From Podaxis mareebaensis (Eukaryota; Basidiomycota; Agaricomycetes; Agaricales; Agaricaceae), in contig JAEUWP010000340.1 in assembly GCA_018524725.1 (NCBI GenBank), positions 1 to 37,719 of the forward strand: DNA of 37,719 bases, written 5' to 3'. Position 1 is the first letter of the stretch; each line of letters starts with the position of its first letter. Shown one piece after another: positions 20,181 through 31,639 of this stretch. A program made the position numbers and the translations under genes. The notes below the pieces were generated by a model, which saw nothing but the letters and a program-made list of their open reading frames with translations, made no database searches and had not been told where the DNA came from.

Positions 20181-22282
20181 AAGATTTGGAGGCCCTGCTC
20201 ACACAGAAGAGAGCCAAAGAAAAGGCTAATGAGGAGCAGCTTGCTAGAGAAGCTGAGGAGAAGAGGAAGAAGAAGGCAGAAAAATGAGCTAGGAAAGAGG
20301 CCAAGTGCCAGGCCCAAGAGGAGGAGAGAAAGTGGAAGGAAGTGGCAGAGCAACTGGCTCATGAAGAGGTGGAATGCAAATGACACAAAGAAGCTGACCA
20401 TCTTGTCTGCAAGATTGCTGAGAAACACAAGGAGGAAGAAGAATGGTGCTGAGCCTGTCAATGTCTATTAGAGGCAGATCATTGTGACACCCCTATCTGC
20501 ATGTCCACTGAGGCTCAGGTGGCCTTACAAAGTAAGCTGTTCCATGTCTTTGTTTTTTTTTTCTTTTAAAGATTTTAACTAATATCTGACTTAGACATCT
20601 GGACCCTCTCTGGGGCCATGAAAGCTAGGGCCCAACTAGGTAGCCAACTGGCTTCATCTCTAGTGAATCCCCTCTCTGGACCTTTGAACAACCCTCCTGT
20701 TCCTCAAAGTGGGTAACTAATTTTTTCTAGTTAATTTTTCTACTGATAACCCTTTTTCAGCCCCAAAGCCCAGGAAGCCTCACTATCTTATCACAGCTCC
20801 TAAGCTAGGGGACCCTCCTCATGAAGAGCCACCTTTGTTGGGGGACTATATCCCTTCTCTGACTCCCATTACCTCTCTGTCACCTTGTCCAAAGAAGTGG
20901 GCACATGCTCCTTCCTCTTTATGTCCTGAAAAGGCCTCAAAAACCTCCAAGACTCAGGATGCCAGTTCCAAGTCTTGCAAAGAAGCTGGTAAAGCTAAGG
21001 GCAAGGGCAAACAGGCTTCTGCCCCTAAGTCTGGTAAGTTTACTAGCTCTAATCCTTGTTTAAATACTGATTTTTGATTTTCTAGCTCCTCATACTAACA
21101 AGGAACTGGTATGTGTGAATGGGGTAGTGTCCTCCATCAGGTGGCTTCACCCCATTCCTTGCTTGTATGCTTTGTCTGACCTGGAAGACATGGTAAATCT
21201 TCCTTGTGCTGTTTATTTGATAATCCTACTAACTTTCATTAGGGTCCTGCTTGGGATGAGAATCCCAAATGTCCCAACTGCACTTGCAGTTGGATTCCTT
21301 GCACACATAAGCCTGGTATGGAAGATGATAGGGACAACATGAAGACTACTGATGACCCACACTTTGGCTGTTGTCTTGAGGAATCCCTCAAGAGAGTTCC
21401 CTGTGAGACCTGCCAAAGTAAGAATCAACCTCATTGCAGCCACATGAAGCCTCCTTCACTGGTACAGAATCTGGCTGAGATGTTACACATGGGCAGCATC
21501 TCTAGTGAACATTGTAAGTACTAATTTTCTTTTTTTGCTTATTTTCTGACTGAACTTCCTCCTTAGACCTTTGTAATCACGTCCAAAGCCTTAATGTCAC
21601 TTGATCCCAGGTCCAGGCTCTCAAACTTCATCACCACATGGCCATCAACAGTTATCAGGCCCAATTTAGTGAACTTGCACTGGACTTGGTTATGGCCCAA
21701 AAGTATCATAGCCACAACCCAAATTATTGGGTTGAGGCAGGTCTAGCTAAAGCTCACAAGGATGCTGAATGGGTATTTGAACTCACTCATGACTGTCTTG
21801 CTGACCCAGATGAAGATTTGAATGTCCCTGCCACAGCTGTCCAACTGTACCAAGCTCAAGGCCATCTGGAGAAGCATTTGACCAAGTCCTTAGGTGGTAA
21901 ACCTGCTGTCTGGGCAGAACTTCCTAAGGCTCCTTCCTGGTTGGACCGTTGTTGCCTAGCTTGTGCTTGCGCAGGCTTGACTCCCCCTCCTGCTGGCCAT
22001 CCTCATGAGGAAGAAGTCACAGATGCTCCTGCTGCTGAAGTGGATGTTGAGATGGCCAAAGTTCATGAGAGTTGCTCACCTTCTCCTCTGCCAGCTCCTA
22101 GCAAGTCCCCAAGTCCTCCTAAAGCTCCATCCCTGGCTCCTAGTGAGCCTTCGTCTTCCTCTTCATCCACTTCAAGTTCTCATGCAGTTTCTCCTACTCC
22201 TGCTTGTGCACTGTCTCTTCCAGAATCCTTGGAATCTAGTTCTGAGGAGTCTTCTGAGGAGGAAGCCTTGGCTGACAAGTAG

Positions 22283-23163
22283 GGTGGGATTCCTTGGAAC
22301 TTTTTGTGCAGTTTATCATCTTGTTATTATTTTTGGACTATTATCTGCTGTGTTTTTGTAACTTAGAGACTCATACTCTGTGTCTAGGGTATATGCCTTG
22401 GACTGCTTTCTCTAGTTACAATATTTATCTCTTGTTTATCTTGTAGTTAGAAACTTTCATTAGTTTTCTAGCTACAAGGTTTTGTTGCTCATATTCTACA
22501 GTCTCAATATAGTGACTGTTATTCTGATACTGTTTCTTGCATGATCTTATGAGCCCTAAGTCCAGTTATCTCTGGGCCCCATGAGTTCTGAATTCAAATC
22601 TCCACTTGCATTCTTATGTGTGAAGTTTCACTGTTATGGAACACCTTGTGATTAAGACTTGATACAGATCTGACTAGTGATATTCATCTTATTGATCTGT
22701 TGTGACTTGTTTCTAATTGGTATATTTCCTAGCTAGGATTTCTTTGCTTGCACTGAAAAATCCAGTGTCAGATGATGTCTTTGGTGATGATACTGGGGTG
22801 GCATACTCCTCTCTTCTCCCCCCTACTAAATAGATGATGTCCTCATCTTCTTACTAGGTAGTGTAGGAGATTCTTTTGTAGTGTTCACATGTTTATCTGT
22901 TCTGACTTGTTGTTTAATACTTTTTGGCTGCAGTATCATTCAATGATGTCTATATAGAGGATTGCCACTTTTTGATACTACTGATGCGTCCTCTGTGGAG
23001 ACCTTCCATGTGTTCTCTGCTGAGTTATCTTTATTCAGTTTTTCATTTGGGAGATGTAAAGTCCATTTCTTGATTGCTGCATACCACTGTTACAGGTTAG
23101 GTAGGTTATCAATAGGCTTTTCAGACCTGTAACAATCTACCCTAAGCCCATAAACATTTTCAC
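22283..23163 (+). other. Non-coding stretch between cargo genes 1 and 2
   Basis: About 880 bp, T-rich on the + strand, with no credible ORF, RNA gene or repeat that I can see. It should contain the 3' UTR and terminator of gene 1 and the promoter of gene 2. I recognise no clear poly-A signal or TATA box. Confidence 0.5.
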
Positions 23164-24589
23164 ATGGATTTTCTGACCCATTTTCTAGTTCTTGTATTTA
23201 AGGACTTCAATAGTGACTATGGAGAGCATTACTCCAGTCTTCTCAAGTATTCTCATTTACTTTTTCTGATCCTTCTCTTAATGTCTCTTGAATCTCTTAA
23301 TGCCTTTACTGAACTTGATGATGCTGTTAGCAACTTTCATCATCACCTTCAGCATTTCAGCTGCAAGGAGACTACTAAGACTTCTGTCTTTAACACTCTT
23401 CAGGCAATTATTGAACCTGCAGTATGTCTTCTCATGTGGAGCTTTCTATAACTTTCTGACTTGTCTTATTTATAGGATGTCTTCCTTTGGCAACTTAAGG
23501 GTGACATAAGTGCTCTGAACAAGCCTGATTTCAACAAGTTGGTTCACTGAGCTCATTGTGCATTCAAGATCTGGCAAAGTGATCATGATGGAAGCTACAA
23601 GATGCCTCCTGTCTATCACCAAATCTGCCAACTTTGTCAACAATTGTCTCATGTCAAGACTAAGACTTCTATTCCTACTGAAACAACTTCCAACCTTCCT
23701 GGAGGAGGCGATCCTGATGATGGGCCAGCTGGTTCATCTGCTACTTCAGTTTCTAGCACCAGTTCCAGTGCTCCACCTAAAAAGGTATGCTCATGTTGCT
23801 CTTCTCTATTACTCCACAATTGATTTCCTTCTATAGCACTGCAGAGGGAAAGCTACTCCCTCTACTGATTGGGCTGCTAGCAAGGTTGCAGAAGAGGAGA
23901 CCCAAATTGTTAACCTCAATCCAGCTAACAGTCCACTTAGGTCTGTCTCTCCTCCTGAAGTAAGCCCTATATCAAGATTCTTTCTTTATAAGAGGCTAAT
24001 ATTTCTGCTGGGATCATATGCATGTGGATGACATGGGTTCTGCTTTGATGCCTTCATCACTTGAAGTCTTTACTCAGGCCCCTAGCTCCTCTGTCCATGT
24101 CCATATATCCCTTTAACACTATTGATAATAACTGATTTTTCTGATAGTCAGGTACTGCGCCATGCACTCACATCACCACAGTATGTCTTCCTTATGTGTT
24201 GGTTACAGGGATGGACACTTCAAGTCATGCTTACCAACATGCTGTACAGCTTACTGCTAATTATTGTCCTCACATCATTACTGCCAAGGCTTCCAATGAC
24301 AGTGAGTGTTCTGATTGCTTCTGTAGTTAAGCTAGGATTGACCTAGGTCTTCTCAGCTGCTGCTCTCTTGAAATCCTTACAAGGCTTCACCACTCGTGCC
24401 ATTGAGCTTAACAAACACCTCGCTTTGACTGCTAGCAAACTGGCAGTTGAAACCTGTCTCTTGGGGTGTAGCTCAGAAGTTGTTCAGGCTGTGGAGGATT
24501 TAGAGGTAGCTGTTTGTTGCTATCAGTACCTTTCAGGTGAGCAAGACAATTTGCTCAAAGCCTTAGACAGTTTGTCCATTGAGGCTTAA
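23164..24589 (+). pseudogene. Cargo gene 2: multi-exon gene of unknown function
   Basis: This is a second antisense gene inside gypsy-1, downstream of gene 1 in the same direction. The clearest part runs from a segment ending NTLQAIIEPA, across an intron at 23422-23475, to DVFLWQLKGDISALNKPDF and a CQLCQQL motif. It then passes a Ser/Thr-rich linker and an intron at 23785-23836 to GKATPSTDWAASKVAEEE. Later exons include TAPCTHITTV...MDTSSHAYQHAVQL and a last exon 24347-24589 rich in Ala/Leu (LQGFTTRAIELNKHLALTASKLAVETC). One TGA lies at 23548. The first exon start and the last intron phases are uncertain, so a small frameshift may exist. I recognise no catalytic domain. It is convergent with pol, whose stop is 210 bp away. 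Confidence 0.55.
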
Positions 24590-24798
24590 AGTACTGACTG
24601 AGCTACTCCTTTTCTACTGTTGCCACTCCAATACTCCCAACTCACCCATATACTGCTACTAAACACCTCCTTATTGATACTCTGACTGTTTGTGTACTCA
24701 TCATTTCTTTACTGTCCTTACTGCTCTGTGAATACACATGTACCTTTCTGGTAGCCCCTGCTGATATCTAAGAATTCTTTGTGAGGTACTTTGTCTTG

Positions 24799-27700
24799 CT
24801 AGGATTCCATTTCTTCATCCATGAGTTTTTTATCTGATTCCTCTAGCAACTTTAATGTGTCTGAGTTAGTGTCTAAAAGACTTCTGACTTTCTCATTGAA
24901 CTTGATCTTTTGTCTTGTGAGGTATGGTATTACTCTGAATGCCACTACCTTGTTTTGCCAAACTGATCCATCCATTTCTGCTAGAATATAAGCTCCTCCA
25001 CTTAACCATTTTATGACTACCATAGGCCCTATATACCTTGGTTTCATTTTTCAGTCTGTGGACATCTCAATTGTGGAGTTCTTTACTAAGACCAGATTCC
25101 TGGGTCCTAGTTTGAACTCTTTGATCTTATGCTTATAATCCTCCTCTAATTGTAATGCTTGTGTTAACTTTTCTTCAGTCATCCTTGTGTGCATTTCTTC
25201 TACATGTATTACATGTTTCGCTAGAGCCTGTGCCTCAATCTGATAAGTTCACTAGTGGATGTCAACTTGTTTGGGTACTTGACCAGCCACATCACTTCAA
25301 TTATATCTAAAGGAATAGTTGGATGTGCCCCTGTTACCATAAAATATGGCAAACAACCCATTCCTTTTCTGATAGTGATATGATCCACCCACATTACATG
25401 ATGTAGTGACCAATACCATTTCTTTATATTGCCATTTGTTGCTTTGAATAACATCTGGTGGAGATCCCAATGGGGTCTTTTGATGGTACCATTAGCTTGC
25501 AAGTTATATGGTGAAATGGTGATGCCTTTAATTCCATATTTTTCTGATAACCACCTTTCTGCCTTTTTAAACAGGGATCCATTATCAGTAACTACTTTAA
25601 CTAGTGAGCCCCACCAACAAATGATATCTTCAAATAGCCATTGACCAATGGACTTCACATTCTCTTTTCTTAGTGCTCTTGCCTCCATCCAAGAGGATAA
25701 CCCACAATGTCCATGTACAATATAACTACATCTGTTTGATGGTGGAGTAATATGTACTGTATCCATGTGTAATACTTGGAATATAGATGGTGTATGTGTT
25801 ACCACTGGAGGGAGCTCTAGTGCCATTTCTGTCTAATTTGACAAAGGTGGCATGATTTGACATACCATGTGATGTCGCCTTCCATCTCCAGCCACCAAAA
25901 CCTTTGGGCAATCAGCCTGTTTGTCATGTAGGCACCTCTATGTCCCAATTTATTGTGACATTCTTTCATGATGCTCATGTGATTTTCTGGATCTATCACT
26001 AGTTGTGGGAAGCCAGATCCAGTTGTTTTTCTGTACAGTCATCTGTCCTTATCTAGCCAAAAGTGTGAGGCTGCTCTGACAAACTTTGCCTGTTCTGTAG
26101 TCATCCTCATGAGGTCTGATTTCTTAGGTCCAGTAGCTAACCAGTCCCTGATTTTATGAAGTCATTCATCCTGCATCTTGGCAGTCTGAGTTCTTCTGTT
26201 TTCATTGTATGGTTCTTCAGTAGCTGCTATGTCCTCTAAGTCTCGTTCTTCTCATGATGTTACTTCATCTAAGAATTGTCTAATGAGTATAGGACAGCTG
26301 GGATCTCTCACGAGTATCCTTTGCTGCTTAATTTCTTGCTTAGTATTTTCCTTAGTCTCTCTTAAGGCCATCTGGAATTCTGAATTATCTTTGAAGAACT
26401 TCTGAAGGAAACTGGTCCTATTGTCAATTTCATTGAAGAAGTCTTCTAAGTCTAGGGGGTCCTCATTGCGAGGATCATTCTTCACCAGTTCAAAGTCTTC
26501 TAAGTCTAGGGGGTCCTCATTGTGAGGATCATTCTTCACCAGTTCAAAGTCTTCTCCATCATCTTCTGAACTGTCATCAAACTTTCACTCAACAGGGTCT
26601 CCTGGATACCAGGGACATCGTGAGAGTCTGTCTGGACCAAAAGTCTTTCCTTTCTTATGTACCAGGGTGAAATGGAAGTTGGTCCTAATGTAGTCTACCC
26701 AGTGATTAATCATTGTGTTAGGCAGTTTACCAGGATTATTCAACATTCTGAACAAATACTTAGCATCAGTTTCAATTACCAGGTTTCTACACCCTCTTAA
26801 TAAATATGCTTCTTCTTCTAGTGCCATTCTCAATCTGCACAATTCTCGCTTGGGTTGTGAATACCACTGCAGTCTGGGATCCATTAATATGGAATTGAAC
26901 TTCACATAGTGAATCTGCTTAGGGTCTATATCATTGCATTGATAGATATAGTACCCTACTGCTCTCCATGAAGAGTCCACTGCCATTACAATAGGCTGTT
27001 CACTGGGAAACTTAGGATTCCTAGTATGAAAGCATTCTTGTATCTTATCTTTTAATTGTTGTTGTGCAAGCTCCTGTTCTGGTCCCCATTTGAATGGTAT
27101 GTTGGGTCTACACACATTATACAAAGGAGCTGCAATGGTTACAAAGTGAGGAATATGATTCCTGCATTGAACTGCTGTACCTAAGAAAGCTCTTACATCA
27201 GTAGGGTTTTCACAAGGCCCTCATCTAATGATCTTTCCTATGGTATCTGCTGTAGGTTTTCTTCCTTGGTAGGAACAGTTGAAACCGATGATTGTAATAT
27301 GATCAGCACAAATCATAGTCTTGGGTCCTGAAAAGGTTCCTTCCATGTACTTCATTCTCTGTAAGATTCTATTGACTGTTTGCATATGCCCCATACAAAG
27401 TGATGAATTCCTGGGTTCTCATGTAGAACTTCATAACTTCCATCAGGTTGTTCATAGTGAGATAGAGGTCCTCTAATAGGTACATCATCTATGTAGAGCA
27501 TAGTGTACTCTGGTATTTTGTCTTGCAGGATGTAAGTTACATCATCATGAAAGATTGGGACAGAATTAGTCCAACCCATTGGTAGGGTGACCAACCTCAA
27601 TGCTCCAAAGGGGGTCTGGAAGGTGGTCAAGTCTCGTGATGATTCTGCTAACTGTCACTCATCATAACCAACATATAAATCCAATACACCATTACATGTG

Positions 27701-29728
27701 TGACCTGCAAAGTGCATTGCCAATTCTTCTGTAGCTGGAGGCAAACCTGAGTGCACTATGGTTACTCAATTAAGCAGCTCCAGACTATGAACCAATCTAA
27801 GACTTTTTCCATCCTTTTTTACTATGCAGAACCATTGTGACCTGTAAGAGGAGTTTGATGGTTCATATACTCCCACATCAATTTTTCATCTGATGATTTT
27901 ACATACTTCATCATAGATAGCTGGGGGTATTCTAAAATGTTTTTCTACCCATGGTGTATGGGCTATTGTTGGAATTTCTACAGGAGGGAAATACTCTTCT
28001 TTGAACTTTCTGTGTTCTGTGTCATCCCATGTGAAAGCTTCATTATGTTCAGCTATTAACCAATGCATAAGTTTCTGCTCTTCTGTAGTGAGGAATTCTG
28101 ATCTGTGCCCTGCATCCATCTTACACATATGATCTTCTGTGTAACAGCCCTTGGGTTGGAACTCTGGTGGCTGTACAGGGAGTACCAGTAGATTGGCTAG
28201 GGGATCTCCTTTAATTTCTCAAGTGATCTGAAACTTCTCTGGCAGCTCTCCGAGTACTGGTTTAACTTTTAATGCTACTGGTTTGTACTTCTTCACAAAG
28301 CATAAAGCAGTATCATTCTGGGTCCATGGACTGTCTACCAGGGTTACTGCAATAACTGCGTATGGCCCAGCAGGTCCCATATTTTCTGACTGGATATACT
28401 GTTGCAAGACCTTCTTTTCTGGTAGATTAGAGTCTTCCAAACTTTTAATAAGATAAAGTAATTTAACTTCATCTTCTCTCATCTCACTCATGGAGATCCT
28501 GGCTATCTCACTGACATAGGGCTGACTATCTTTTCCGAGTGAGATGACACATGTGACCTCTCCTTCAGCCCCATTCTCAAATTCATTGAGGTCTTCTAAA
28601 AATTTTGTTCTTTGATGCAAGGTAGCTGTCCCCAAGGATACATTGTGAGAGCTGTCCTCTCCTTTGTATTGGGGTCAGTGATACTAATGTACTGACTACC
28701 CTCAACTGAGTTTACAATGCAACTCTCAGTTATAACATCAAACAGCCTGCCTAGTAGTACATGATAAGGAGCTTCCTCCATCACATGTACTTGTAGATGT
28801 ACTGTAACATTACCAAATGTAAACTGAACATTCTTAGCTAGGCCACAGGTCCTAGTTATCTGTCCATTTGCACTTTGCATGTTTATGGTTAACTCAGGAT
28901 CCCAAGCTAACTTGCAGTCACTAGCTGCTTCTCATGACATGGAGACTATCTGCAAGCTGCTATCTAGTAAGGCTTCTTCTTCTTTAAGCCTGTTGACTAG
29001 GGCTGGAATGATGCATAGAGCCACCATATCTTTGGCCATTACTAGGTCATCTTTAGTTACAGTAAACACTTGCCTTTCTCTATCATTATAGGGTAGGCTT
29101 TCTAGATACTGCATGACTGAATCTTTAATTTTCCAAGTCTGGACCAGTTGACCCATAAGATTGATACCTGATTCACAGACTTTTACCAGTGCTGCTAGTG
29201 TATTTACTGCAACAAAGTGCTGTTCTCGAAGAACCTGCTGTTCAGATTCCTCTTCTTCTATTTCTAAAGAGTTGGCTGCACTGGTGGGAACTCTTTTCTT
29301 ACTGATAATGTCTTTGCATACTTCTCTGATTTTTGGTGCAACAGCTAACAACTCTTTCTGTGTTAGCTTGATTTCATTACCCATGAATCTCATGAGTATT
29401 TCTTCTATACTGACTCCTTCTTCTACTTCCACATGATGCCTGTAGTTAGGAGGTTTCTTGTCTCTGAGATACCTGGCTGGTATAGGCAGTACCTCAACTA
29501 CTGGTTTCATTTCTGGCACTTTCCTGTAAGGAAAGTAATTCTTCTGAGGGCTAGTATATGCCCTTGGTTTGTTTAGTTTTTCTACTGGAGGAGGGGCTGG
29601 TTCCTCCTCACTAAGGTTATCTTCACTACTGTCCTCTGTCACCTGTGGCTTTTGAAATGTGACCTTCTTTTCAAAAGGTGGCTTCTTCCTCAGATGTTCT
29701 AGAAACCTGACTTCTTCATCGTGTCTCT
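24799..29728 (-). pseudogene. Gypsy-1 pol: protease, reverse transcriptase, RNase H, integrase; many TGA stops and frameshifts
   Basis: This is the polyprotein that would process, copy and integrate the element. It opens in the -1 frame relative to gag, overlapping it by about 27 nt. The protease has LLDSSLQIVSMS near 28955-28990, where the usual DSG active site reads DSS. The RT contains TTFQTPFGALRLVTLPMGW and the catalytic YIDD at 27490. RNase H is at 27124-26585 (AVDSSW, ETDAKYL, PDRLSR). The integrase has an HHCC finger (CHNKLGH...CHLC) and a core with HMDT, VTDNG and SPYNLQANGTIK, where Lys at 25481-25479 replaces the catalytic Glu. A GPY-like module (MKPRYIGPMVV) ends it. Frameshifts lie near 28630, 27388, 25828 and 25240. 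TGA stops lie at 28934, 28221, 27888, 27768, 27657, 27223, 26587, 26254, 26164, 26041 and 25053. Confidence 0.88.
26441..26548 (-). repeat. 54-bp tandem duplication in the RNase H-integrase linker
   Basis: Two 54-bp units, 26441-26494 and 26495-26548, differ at one site (CGAGG versus TGAGG, a CpG transition). A 7-bp start of a third unit follows. They encode an 18-residue acidic repeat (DFELVKNDP...EDPLDLE) in frame. Confidence 0.9.
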
Positions 29729-31560
29729 AGTTTGAACATACATCTTGCCAAGTTTACTCAGTAAGTCTTCTAAATTATCTTCTTCTGATGGAGGAGGTGC
29801 CTGTTCCAGCTGTTTAGCCTTTCCACCAAAGGCTTGGATCATCACCTCCATGCTAGCTAGCCAACCTTTTAGGTGCTCTAATTCTAAAGCCTGTGGGTCA
29901 GGCTTCTTTTCTTCCACACATTGTTGTAGGGTAATGAGCGTGTTAGCTCTGCTATTACTATATGGACTGGGATAACCCATGTCTGGTTTGTCATCATCCT
30001 GAGGTAATTCAGGTGGGCCATAGATCATCATGGCCATGGTTTGCAGTAGATACTTGTCTATGCACTGCTTTATGGACAAGCCAGACTCATATGGGATCCC
30101 AGTGCCATTCATGAAACATAGTTGCAAATCTTCTTGTTTAATTTTTCCATCTTTTTCATCTTGTATTTTGACTGGGCAGATGACCCAGTGATGGCCTTGT
30201 TTGTTACAATAGCAACAACTTTGGCCATTCGCACTAGGAGGGAAACCATTATTTGGTGGTACTCCCATTGACTGATTCTGTTGATGATAATTGCCACCTG
30301 ATGTGACCTTAGCTAGGCCACTTGTAAGTGTAGACTTTAATGAATCCAGCAAGCTCTGCAGCTTGCATTGATTCAATTCCATAGTGTCTTTCAAATGGTT
30401 CACCTCCTGTTGAACTGTTTCTACATTGGTACTTAATGTGACTGCAGGCTCCATAGGCTCTTGCTTTACATGTGGTACTGAGTTTCATGAAAATGTCTCT
30501 GCTTGCCCATGTCTGCACTTGTACTGTAGTGCTCAGGCAATGGTTTTTCCACTAACCAGTTCAACTGCCTTATCCATGACTTCCTTAATTTCATAAGGGT
30601 CTTCAGCATGGCTCTTGCCTTGCTGATTAACTTTTAGTGTTCCTTGAATACTAAGTCTGGTATTCAAGGCATCACAGAAGTCTGGGCTGAGCGTCCTGAT
30701 GAACACTTCAACTAATTCTCTGTTAGATACTACTGTGGGATCTGCTAGGCATTTATTTGCAATATAATTAAACTTTCTTCTGAAAGCAATTAGGTCGTCT
30801 GCATCATGTAGCATGATGCCACTGTATTCTCTGCATAGGTCACAAAGATCCTCAATGTGACCTTGGTCATCATCAAGAGTGCCTCCATAATCTTTGTTAA
30901 TCTTACATGTGAATATGTCCCAGTCTGCACCTGTGTATTCAGGTAGACTGACCCATTCTTCATGTAGCTCTGGTTCTAAATAGTGAACAGCCCACTTAAT
31001 TTTCTGAGTGTCATTATTGACCTCTGATATTTCAAAATGGCTGTTTAATCACCATATGTAATCTTTAAGGGTGGATGAGCATCCATCCCATCTGGGTGCA
31101 CCATTAGTGAATGGCTGAGGCATATGTGGTGCCTTTGTCATTTTGCTGCTGGAGTTCGTGTGACTGGTAGTACTAGTTGAATTATTATTTGATGGTCATG
31201 CTGAATACTGTGGTTGTGAACTGGTACTCACAAATGGGTCGAATTGACCCGGTATCATCTGTTTACTTGTCATTGTAGGGTCAAGTGAAATACTTGGTTC
31301 AGATAATGAATCGAGCTCAATTTTTATTTCTGTAGAACTGGTATTTGAAGGGACACTAGATGGTACTTGCGACCTTCTAATTGGGCAACCTACAGGATGC
31401 TCTGGGTCATCTAATATCAGTGATAAACCAGCTCTCTGTGAATTTTGAGTTCTTCTGCCCTGTTCCAGTGCAGTGACTCACTCGTTGTCTACTAAGTCTG
31501 TAAAAGACCTCTTTGCTCTATAGTATGGGTTGCCCCTGTATGGATGTATAGTTGCTAGAC
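29699..31560 (-). pseudogene. Gypsy-1 gag (capsid and zinc knuckle) with five TGA stops
   Basis: This is the structural protein of the virus-like particle. The frame reads from about 31560 (SLATIHPYRGNPYYRAKRSF) to TAG at 29701-29699; no ATG is visible at the very start, and the first in-frame ATG is near 31273. A retrotransposon gag domain (APRWDGCSSTLKDYIW...WAVHYLEPELHEEW...AFRRKFNYIANKCL) spans about 31130-30650. A CX2CX4HX4C knuckle (CCYCNKQGHHWVIC) lies near 30225-30180. TGA stops at 31480, 31198, 31051, 30535 and 30487 share the one frame. The TAG is probably the natural gag end, since pol continues in the -1 frame. A TTTATTTCCAG just upstream of 31560 could be an intron acceptor. Confidence 0.82.
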
Positions 31561-31619
31561 TGGAAATAAAAGAAAAATAAAAAGTATCATGCTACTACCT
31601 CAATCAAAACTGAAACTCC

Positions 31620-31637
31620 CCCTCACAGTGGGCTCCA
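31620..31637 (-). promoter_or_regulatory. Gypsy-1 primer-binding site
   Basis: Two bases inside the 5' LTR end, the - strand reads TGGAGCCCACTGTGAGGG. It begins with TGG, complementary to the CCA tail of a tRNA. The tRNA identity was not determined. Confidence 0.65.
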
Positions 31638-31639
31638 GA

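Larger units (their letters stand above)
16378..22282 (+). pseudogene. Cargo gene 1: six-exon coiled-coil protein with two Cys clusters (Zn2Cys6-like); interrupted by LINE C
   Basis: This unnamed gene is carried antisense inside gypsy-1. Exons are 16378-16426 plus 20181-20531 (split by LINE C), 20595-20708, 20761-21033, 21086-21192, 21243-21513 and 21567-22282. All introns are 50-63 bp with GT-AG ends, and the phases join to 1,881 nt (627 codons). The N-terminus is a Lys/Glu-rich coiled coil (about residues 15-120). Exon 5 holds CPNCTCSWIPC (CX2CX6C) and CETCQSKNQPHC (CX2CX7C), like a Zn2Cys6 cluster with an unusually long linker of about 40 residues. The C-terminus is Ser/Pro-rich and ends SSEESSEEEALADK. 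TGA stops occur at 20285, 20381, 20450 and 21602, with no frameshift. A regulatory, DNA-binding role is only a suggestion. Confidence 0.72.

Noticed and set aside
16378..22282. Cargo gene 1 as an ordinary host gene outside any transposon
   Set aside because: It lies between the 3' LTR and pol of gypsy-1. Two separate insertions of the same family cannot be fully excluded.
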